Shown one piece after another: positions 63,689 through 64,000 of a DNA stretch of 64,000 nucleotides. A program made the position numbers and the translations under genes. Origin of the DNA: Nocardia niwae NBRC 108934 = DSM 45340 (GTDB taxonomy: Bacteria; Actinomycetota; Actinomycetes; Mycobacteriales; Mycobacteriaceae); assembly GCF_001613465.1 (NCBI RefSeq), contig NZ_BDCK01000011.1, positions 1 to 64,000 on the forward strand, given 5' to 3'. Each line of letters starts with the position of its first letter. Position 1 is the first letter of the stretch. A model generated the notes under the pieces. It saw nothing but the letters and a program-made list of their open reading frames with translations. It was not told where the DNA came from and made no database searches.

Positions 63689-64000
63689 ATCGGCAGGGTC
63701 ACCTCGGAGACGAACGCGTCGCGCACCCAGGCGACGAACTGGTCCCACGCCCCGGTGACCAGCGCGGCGCCGACCGCGACGAGCAGCATGCCCCCGACGA
63801 TCTGGATGGTGCGGGAATTACGGCGCAGCCAGCCCACACCCCGCAACGCGCTCGCCGACCCGAACGCCAGCACGACGAACGGCAGACCCAGCCCGAGGCA
63901 GTAGGCGACGATCAGCGCGACCCCGCGCACGGCCGTCGTCCCGTCGGTGCCCGCGGCCACCGCCATGACACCGGACAGCGTCGGGCCCAGACACGGTGTC
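63685..64000 (-). CDS. ccdA: Thiol-disulfide carrier CcdA, C-terminal part (cut by window edge)
   Basis: About 104 C-terminal residues of a DsbD/CcdA membrane protein that passes reductant to apocytochrome c thiols. The second redox Cys lies in TPCLGPTLSGVMAVAAG at the edge, followed by helices ALIVAYCLGLGLPFVVLAFG and IQIVGGMLLVAVGAALVTGA. The N-terminal half lies outside the window. Gene order ccdA-resB-ccsB matches Rv0527-Rv0529. Confidence 0.92.
   Translation of the reverse strand, partial: TPCLGPTLSGVMAVAAGTDGTTAVRGVALIVAYCLGLGLPFVVLAFGSASALRGVGWLRRNSRTIQIVGGMLLVAVGAALVTGAWDQFVAWVRDAFVSEVTLPI

Overview
The window is a chromosomal segment of a high-GC, mycolic-acid-containing actinobacterium, most likely Nocardia or a close relative such as Rhodococcus. 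The evidence is a complete mce lipid-import operon beside the ribosomal genes, a fused HadAB mycolate dehydratase, the lipomannan mannosyltransferase MgtA, the menaquinone reductase MenJ, BldC, and gene order matching the rpoB-to-ccdA stretch of Mycobacterium tuberculosis. There are no rRNA genes, transposases, prophage modules or CRISPR arrays. Both edges cut genes: rpoB on the left and ccdA on the right.

Layout. (1) 1-14 kb, minus strand: the 5' part of rpoB, two Mce-associated proteins, mceF-E-D-C-B-A, yrbEB-yrbEA and the ATPase mceG. Together these encode one lipid/sterol importer. (2) 14-21.7 kb, minus strand: rplL-rplJ with an L10-type leader, an FMN reductase, rplA-rplK-nusG-secE, tRNA-Trp, hadAB, rpmG, tRNA-Met, tRNA-Thr, a repeat-bearing spacer and tRNA-Tyr. 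(3) 21.8-52 kb: a mixed-strand block rich in menaquinone genes (grcC, menJ, menG, menD, menB, menE, menA). It also holds mgtA, htpX, a fused assimilatory nitrate reductase, a DrrAB-type exporter, a large AfsR/SARP-type regulator and several small enzymes and regulators. (4) 52-61 kb: accessory genes. These are a small HTH gene paired with a ClpN-domain protein under twin palindromes, a Cds1-like cysteine desulfhydrase, bldC, secreted proteins, an XRE remnant, a TetX-like monooxygenase with a divergent TetR, and a Uma2 protein. (5) 61-64 kb, minus strand: ccdA-resB-ccsB, system II cytochrome c maturation.

How the genes work together. The central and right parts supply respiration: polyprenyl diphosphate (grcC), naphthoquinone ring building (menD, menE, menB), prenylation (menA), methylation (menG), side-chain saturation (menJ), then cytochrome c assembly. 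The left part links envelope lipid uptake and mycolate synthesis to core transcription and translation genes.

The most unusual observation is a recurring 27-codon leader reading frame (26 residues, starting V-S-E/D-x-S/G-E-R). Its stop codon overlaps the start codon of the next gene at three unrelated loci (a Mce-associated gene, secE, menE). A related sequence is fused in frame to the start of grcC. A second genome-style signal is the large number of start codons lying 6-8 nt after a TANNNT -10 box, which implies many leaderless mRNAs.
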